From positions 434,001 to 498,000 of the forward strand of contig CP046864.1 in assembly GCA_039640495.1 (NCBI GenBank): a DNA stretch of 64,000 nt, in the 5' to 3' direction. Positions 59,594 to 64,000 of the stretch are shown piece after piece. How positions within the stretch are numbered: position 1 is the first letter of the stretch; each line of letters opens with the position of its first letter. Source of the stretch: Rhodobacteraceae bacterium IMCC1335 (GTDB taxonomy: Bacteria; Pseudomonadota; Alphaproteobacteria; Rhodobacterales; Rhodobacteraceae). The translations under genes were made by a program, and so were the position numbers. The notes under the pieces were generated by a model. That model saw only the letters and a list, made by a program, of their open reading frames with translations, had not been told where the DNA came from and made no database searches.

Positions 59594-59779
59594 TCATTCG
59601 GCTATCTGCTGCTCGCTTTTCATTCTGATATGGCGGGTTGGAAGATAGGCTTTGCTGCTGCCAACGATTTTTATATTTTCATTCGCTTCAAGATATTGCT
59701 GAAGTATTTGTTCATTTTTAAAGGCCATATCAAAAGCATCGCCGTTTCGTTCATTCAATAGCGTGTAATTCAACATCAT
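59594..59779 (-). CDS. Small protein, unknown
   Basis: 61 residues (MLNYTLLNERNGDAFDMAFKNEQ, then ILQQYLEANENIKIVGSSKAYLP). Its ATG overlaps the stop of the upstream small gene by 4 bases, the main reason to believe it. No family recognised. Confidence 0.45.
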   Translation of the reverse strand: MMLNYTLLNERNGDAFDMAFKNEQILQQYLEANENIKIVGSSKAYLPTRHIRMKSEQQIAE

Positions 59780-59970
59780 AAATCTCCTGTTTTGGTCGGC
59801 GCGGTGGCCTCTAACTCAGCCGTTATTTGGGCCTTTAAAAGGATGGCTTTCACCATTTTTTCGGTGCTTGTCAGCGCGCTCCAATCAATTGTAATCGCTG
59901 CGCACATTCCGCAATCGCAAGGCGTTTTATCTGGTCCTGAAAATCCACGAAAAGCGTCGATTGTAATCAT
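59776..59970 (-). CDS. Small cysteine-containing protein, unknown
   Basis: 64 residues with a CDCGMC motif near residue 18 (possible metal site) and a helical end (STEKMVKAILLKAQITAELEAT). It is coupled to the following small gene by ATGA. AATCATTTAACC precedes the start without a strong ribosome site. The function is unknown. Confidence 0.45.
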   Translation of the reverse strand: MITIDAFRGFSGPDKTPCDCGMCAAITIDWSALTSTEKMVKAILLKAQITAELEATAPTKTGDL

Positions 59971-60208
59971 TTAACCGGCTCTCTCATGAGCCAAGTCCAA
60001 TCGTAAAAATTGCGCTAGATATCTTCCCGAGCGCATCAGTCCATTTGTCTCGTCAAAATAGCCGGATAAACGCCTGCAATGCATCGCTTGACTTATGTCA
60101 GTATTCTTATTTTTCTTGAAACAAGGCTTTAGAACAACCTCTGTGCTTTTTATGCTGCTATATTCGTTCATGCTATGTCCAATAGGGTTGATGATGCGAG
60201 TGGTCGGT

Positions 60209-60337
60209 TCAAGCCGCGTCTTTCTTTGCGGCCTGTTTCGCCTGCCAGGCAGCTTTCTTTTCAAGATACTAATCTTCATCCAGCTTGTGCCAACCAACAC
60301 ATTTTCCAGTTGGTGAGCGACCACAATTGCAATTCAT
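60209..60337 (-). pseudogene. Very small Cys-rich protein interrupted by an in-frame TAG
   Basis: The ATG at 60337 follows GGAGATAAAT and opens NCNCGRSPTGKCVGWHKLDED. A TAG follows at 60271-60269, and the same frame then continues YLEKKAAWQAKQAAKKDAA to TGA at 60209. The part after the TAG is a well-formed basic helix, so the ancestral product was probably 42 residues with a single-base nonsense change (for example GAG to TAG). Three cysteines suggest a zinc-binding mini-protein. A 22-residue product remains possible. Confidence 0.5.
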
Positions 60338-60530
60338 ATTTATCTCCGTCTTTTTGAAGCCTTACCTTTTGCCAAAGCGCGCGTTTTCAGACACGACCTT
60401 GTTACATTTTAAAAAGAATACGCCGGCGCTAAGATTTTGGATCATTTATCGCTCTGGCGTTGTGTATCCTAGGCAATCAAATTAAGTTTGCGAAAATCTG
60501 GAACTTGAAGTTTTTACAAAAGGTGTGACG

Positions 60531-60893
60531 TTGGAAATTAAAGGAAAGATTGTTGAATTATTGCCCTTAAAATCGGGGCAATCAGCCAATGGTGAATGGC
60601 GCAAACAAGAATATGTTTTGGAAACTGACGCCAATTATCCCAAAAAGATTTGCTTTATGGCGTGGGGTGATAAAATTGATCAGTTCAATATTAATATGGG
60701 TGACCAAGTAGAAGTTTCTATCGATCTTGAAAGCCGGGAATATAATGGTCGTTGGTACACTGACGTGAAAGCCTGGAAAGTATCCAAAGATGGTTTGGGT
60801 GCTGATGGCCTGGGACGCTCTGACAATCAAGATGGTTATCCTCCAGCGCAATCTGGCAGCGGATCTTTTGAGGATGATGAAATACCTTTTTGA
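60531..60893 (+). CDS. DUF3127 OB-fold protein with SSB-like acidic tail
   Basis: 120 residues from the TTG at 60531 (AAAGG 7 bases upstream); a GTG at 60525 is the alternative. The body (EIKGKIVELLPLKSGQSANGEWRKQEYVLETDANYPKKICFMAWGDKIDQF, VEVSIDLESREYNGRWYTDVKAWKV) matches DUF3127 proteins, which have an OB-like fold. The low-complexity linker ends in FEDDEIPF, the C-terminal tip by which SSB recruits repair proteins. This domain is mainly known from Bacteroidetes, so its presence here suggests transfer. It probably binds single-stranded DNA. Confidence 0.75.
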   Translation: MEIKGKIVELLPLKSGQSANGEWRKQEYVLETDANYPKKICFMAWGDKIDQFNINMGDQVEVSIDLESREYNGRWYTDVKAWKVSKDGLGADGLGRSDNQDGYPPAQSGSGSFEDDEIPF

Positions 60894-61297
60894 TGGGCCT
60901 ATCCTCGTGCGCGCGGGGAAAGGGCGCCGCCGCTTTCAAGAGCGCTCTGTGATAAAGTGGATTTGCTTTATATGATCTATTCTAGCGTTTGGGCTGCGTC
61001 AGAAGCCTTGGTTGCAACTGCGGTTTGAACCGCGCCCTCTGATAATCCGATGTGTTGAAATTGACGCGATCATGCGGGCTGCGTTCTTTATCAAGCGCAA
61101 GCTGCTTTTTTTTAGCGTTGAAGAAAATTGAGTGTGATGAGCTGCCGCGTCCCTCGCAGGCGCGGATGGTTCAATGGGCCGCCTGCATCAGAATAATGGG
61201 CAGGACGAACATGGTTTGGCTGTGGTCTATCAACCAATCAAACCCAAAGAATTTACTCGCTTAGCAAGCAACTTTAATTTTTTGAAAGCAGGTGTTT
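60894..61297. other. Stretch without a recognised gene
   Basis: Open frames (for example 61052-61264 plus) have no supported start. A minus-strand frame without ATG reads KKKQLALDKERSPHDRV followed by a basic tail near 61110-60990, but I cannot name it. Confidence 0.3.
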
Positions 61298-61373
<76 letters not shown>

Positions 61374-61456
61374 GTTTAAAACACGTTTATCTGCTGTCTA
61401 GGCAAAGCAGGGGGCGTTATCAAGGCTAAATTCCGCCCCTTGCTATATTCTTTTTG

Positions 61457-61783
61457 TTAATTATCGTCGTCCGATGAAATATCTGCGATGTCCTCCAAAG
61501 GAACCGTATCTTCTTCGTCATCTTCTAGGATGTCATCCGCCAGATCAACTTCTACATCATCTTCATCTTCATCCAGAACTATATCTTCTGAGTCAACATC
61601 TGCTTCTTTATCGCGCAGCGTCGACATATCTGCGGCATCCGCTGCGATCATGCGATTTTTATTTTGATCCAGCTCTACAACTTCATTCGTGTAGGGGCTG
61701 ACGATGGGCGATTTGTTCAGGTCATAAAACCGTTTGCCTGTCGTGGGGCAAACACGTTTTACACCCCATTCTTCTTTTGGCAT
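61457..61783 (-). CDS. TIGR02300-family (FYDLN acid domain) protein
   Basis: 108 residues: the basic start EEWGVKRVCPTTGKRFYDLNKSPIVSPY contains the diagnostic Cys and FYDLN. A very acidic tail (EDIVLDEDEDDVEVDLADD) follows. The family is essentially alphaproteobacterial and conserved, with unknown function. Its position next to tRNA-Ala supports backbone sequence of this class. Confidence 0.93.
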   Translation of the reverse strand: MPKEEWGVKRVCPTTGKRFYDLNKSPIVSPYTNEVVELDQNKNRMIAADAADMSTLRDKEADVDSEDIVLDEDEDDVEVDLADDILEDDEEDTVPLEDIADISSDDDN

Positions 61784-61911
61784 GTGCTCTTCTTTCTAAA
61801 CTTTTATCTTGCGAAATATCTGGGGCAACTGCCATAACCAAGCCATCGTGTCAAAGGCTTTAAGCCCGAAAAGCGGTACAAAGGTTATCTTTCGTTAAAA
61901 ACGGGTCAAAT

Positions 61912-62604
61912 ATGCGTGCGATAATACTGTCTGGCCGGTCCGATATTGTTATCCAAGTGAAACGATCGGCGCGCTCTAAGCGGCTGAGCCTTCGGGTCTC
62001 CTCGTTAGATGGGCGGATTACATTAACCGCACCGCCAAAAGTACCAGAACGCCAATTACAAGCCTTTATCGCGGAAAGAGAAGTCTGGCTGCGCCAGAAT
62101 TTAGATAAACTGCCCGCGCCAAGCGCGATTGCGCTGGGCAAAAGCCTGCCCATTCTGGGTGTTGCGCATCAGATCGCTAGCGGCGCCAGCCATCGCGTTA
62201 CTCATGGTGATGGCGTTGTGCACGTACCCTTTGACAAGCCCAAGCCTGCCGCGCGGTTGCAGGGCTATTTAAAAGCTTTGGCGCGCGATCATCTTGTGGG
62301 AGAATCGGATAAGTTTGCGGCGCGTCTCGGCATAGAATATGCGCGGTTAAGTTTGCGCGATACGAGGTCGCGCTGGGGATCGTGCACCCAAGATAAAGCG
62401 CTTATGTATTCCTGGCGATTGGTTTTGGCGCCCTTTGAAGTATTGTCTTATGTGGCGGCGCATGAGGTGGCGCATTTGAAATTTATGGATCATTCGGCGC
62501 AGTTTTGGAATCAGGTTGGTGATTTATATGGTGAGTATGACGCGCCGCGCGCTTGGCTAAAGGCGCAGGGCGCCAGTTTGCATCGCTTCCAATTTGTTGA
62601 TTGA
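61912..62604 (+). CDS. YgjP-like metal-dependent hydrolase (M48/SprT-type, DUF45)
   Basis: A 230-residue zinc metallopeptidase-like protein. The N-terminal region (IVIQVKRSARSKRLSLRVSSLDGRITLTAPP) and the hallmark RWGSCTQDKALMYSWRLVLAPFEVLSYVAAHEVAHLKFMDHSAQFW are both present. The latter contains HExxH as HEVAH plus the third ligand in the following HS..FW. The function is not well established. ATG at 61912 is the first plausible start. Confidence 0.9.
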   Translation: MRAIILSGRSDIVIQVKRSARSKRLSLRVSSLDGRITLTAPPKVPERQLQAFIAEREVWLRQNLDKLPAPSAIALGKSLPILGVAHQIASGASHRVTHGDGVVHVPFDKPKPAARLQGYLKALARDHLVGESDKFAARLGIEYARLSLRDTRSRWGSCTQDKALMYSWRLVLAPFEVLSYVAAHEVAHLKFMDHSAQFWNQVGDLYGEYDAPRAWLKAQGASLHRFQFVD

Positions 62605-62634
62605 CCTTTGGATTATTTGTGATCACACAGACCT

Positions 62635-63285
62635 ATGAGGAAAGCTTTTCAAAAAACTGATGCGGGCGCCTCCGCGCATGAGCACGTTTATCGCGGGCTT
62701 CGCAGCCGCATCATGCACGGTCAGATTAGCCCGGGCACGCCGTTGACGCTGCGTGGAGTGGGGCAAGAGTTTGGTGTGTCAATGACGCCCTCGCGCGAGG
62801 CCATTCGCCGCTTGGCGGCTGAAGGGGCCTTATCGATTTCGGCATCGGGCCGTATTTCAACGCCTGAATTGAGCAATGAGCGGATTGAAGAGCTTGCAGC
62901 GCTGCGCGCCTTGATCGAGGTTGAGCTGGCGAGCCGGGCGTTGCCGCGGGCGCATTTGGCGTTGATTGACCGTTTGGAGGCAATCAACGGATTCGTTGCC
63001 GCGGCCGTAATCCAAGAAGATGCGGTGGCATATATTCGCACCAATCTAGAATTTCACCGCACGCTTTATTTGCGCGCGCAGGCCCCGGCTATGTTGGCGA
63101 TGGCAGAAACGGTCTGGCTGCAATTGGGGCCCACGATGCGCGCACTGTACGGGCGCCTGCGTCGCAAAGAGCCGCCCCATTTTCACCGCGTTATTTTGGA
63201 AGCGTTAAAATCGGGTGATGAGCCCAGTTTGCGTATTGCAGTTCGCTCGGATGTAACCAAAGGCCTAAGGATGCTCAAGGCTTAA
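62635..63285 (+). CDS. GntR-family regulator, FCD (FadR) type
   Basis: A 216-residue regulator with a winged helix ([50 protein letters not shown]) and an all-helical FCD ligand domain. The metal-type residues are in [17 protein letters not shown] and later histidines ([12 protein letters not shown]). The last bases overlap the convergent accA end by 4. The target is not evident from context. Confidence 0.9.
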   Translation: MRKAFQKTDAGASAHEHVYRGLRSRIMHGQISPGTPLTLRGVGQEFGVSMTPSREAIRRLAAEGALSISASGRISTPELSNERIEELAALRALIEVELASRALPRAHLALIDRLEAINGFVAAAVIQEDAVAYIRTNLEFHRTLYLRAQAPAMLAMAETVWLQLGPTMRALYGRLRRKEPPHFHRVILEALKSGDEPSLRIAVRSDVTKGLRMLKA

Positions 63286-64000
63286 GCGTTCAGGCGCGAG
63301 GATCCCAATGCTAAAAATTTTTCGCGCCGATGTTTGATCAAAGCGTTTCGATCTTTGCCGGCTAAATCTTTCAGAATTTTGGCGATCGTGGTTTTAACAT
63401 TGGCAAGTGCGGCATCGGGATCACGATGCGCCCCGCCCATTGGCTCAGCGATGACGTGATCATTCACGCCCAGCTTGGTGAGATCTTGCGCCGTTAGACG
63501 CAGGGCTTCCGCCGCCTCTCGCATTTTTTCCGAATCCTTCCAAAGGATTGAGGCGCAGCCTTCCGGGCTGATCACAGAATAAATTGAATGCTCTAGCATC
63601 GCCAAAGCATTGGCTGTGGCAAATGCCACCGCGCCGCCCGACCCGCCTTCTCCGATCACCACAGAAATCACGGGCACGCCGATCTGCAAACATTTTTCCG
63701 TTGAGCGGGCGATGGCTTCAGATTGTCCGCGCTCTTCGGCGCCTTTCCCAGGATAGGCCCCCGGGGTGTCGATCAAGGTGATCACCGGTAGATTAAACTT
63801 ATCGGCCATCTCCATCAGCCGGATGGCTTTGCGATATCCCTCTGGGCGGGCCATACCGAAATTACGCGCGATTCTGCTTTTCGTATCATTGCCTTTTTCA
63901 TGACCGATCACCACCACGGGCATGTCTTCAAACCGCGCCAAGCCCCCCATCACGGCATGATCATCGGCAAAATTCCGATCGCCAGCCAAGGGCGTAAACT
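63282..64000 (-). CDS. accA: Acetyl-CoA carboxylase carboxyltransferase subunit alpha, 3' part
   Basis: The last about 239 codons; the gene continues past the window's right edge (frame open, [13 protein letters not shown] at the edge). AccA is half of the carboxyltransferase making malonyl-CoA for fatty-acid synthesis. Signatures are [75 protein letters not shown] and [10 protein letters not shown]. It is an ordinary backbone gene. Confidence 0.96.
   Translation of the reverse strand, partial: FTPLAGDRNFADDHAVMGGLARFEDMPVVVIGHEKGNDTKSRIARNFGMARPEGYRKAIRLMEMADKFNLPVITLIDTPGAYPGKGAEERGQSEAIARSTEKCLQIGVPVISVVIGEGGSGGAVAFATANALAMLEHSIYSVISPEGCASILWKDSEKMREAAEALRLTAQDLTKLGVNDHVIAEPMGGAHRDPDAALANVKTTIAKILKDLAGKDRNALIKHRREKFLALGSSRLNA

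Overview
The window looks like chromosome of a marine alphaproteobacterium of the order Rhodobacterales (Roseobacter-like). The backbone markers at the right end support this: accA, a TIGR02300/FYDLN-acid protein next to tRNA-Ala(GGC), a YgjP-type metallohydrolase and an FCD-type GntR regulator. Many periplasmic-binding-protein ABC importers, each beside its own regulator, fit the same group. The assignment is an inference from gene content; there is no rRNA here.

Layout: (1) 1-11.2 kb: a leftward operon with a FutA/AfuA-type ABC importer, a PP2C-like phosphatase, two SIS-domain isomerase/deaminases, a ROK sugar kinase, a GatZ/KbaZ subunit and NagA. A divergent ROK regulator sits at its head. 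It reads as amino-sugar (GalNAc/GlcNAc-type) uptake and breakdown. (2) 11.2-15.4 kb: a scrapyard of IS110, an almost complete IS3 element, IS6 remnants and beheaded genes (TauD C-terminus, OppF C-terminus). (3) 15.4-19.4 kb: an AT-rich mobile island behind a tRNA 3'-end copy, with a tyrosine integrase, a ricin-type lectin domain protein, a hairpin-rich non-coding region, small ORFs with near-identical leaders and a deoxyribonucleotidase. (4) 19.4-29.5 kb: a divergent catabolic locus with DMT exporter, PIG-L deacetylase and GntR/UTRA on the minus strand, and a sugar ABC importer plus an argininosuccinate-lyase-like enzyme on the plus strand. (5) 29.5-37.9 kb: debris (ROK, sugar ATPase and sulfatase remnants, IS6) around an intact LysR / iron alcohol dehydrogenase pair, a bactofilin, an EamA transporter and a nucleotidyltransferase. 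(6) 38.0-47.6 kb: a tight, visibly GC-richer eight-gene operon with a four-gene ABC importer, a tandem-domain glycerophosphodiesterase, a LacI regulator, a second iron alcohol dehydrogenase and a PHP-domain metallohydrolase. It looks like an imported phosphodiester or organophosphate pathway. (7) 47.7-55.9 kb: GNAT, peroxiredoxin, duplicated recombinase-associated genes, a second truncated IS3, a phosphomannomutase fragment, a second tRNA 3'-end copy with integrase wreckage, palindromic operators and phage- or plasmid-type small genes. (8) 56-64 kb: mostly ordinary backbone genes, with an SSB-tailed DUF3127 protein as the oddity.

The three sugar or phosphoester loci share one design: importer, dedicated regulator and a short set of soluble enzymes. 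The sections between them show repeated integration at a tRNA(CAT) 3' end and IS6/IS3-driven deletion, which explains the many half genes.
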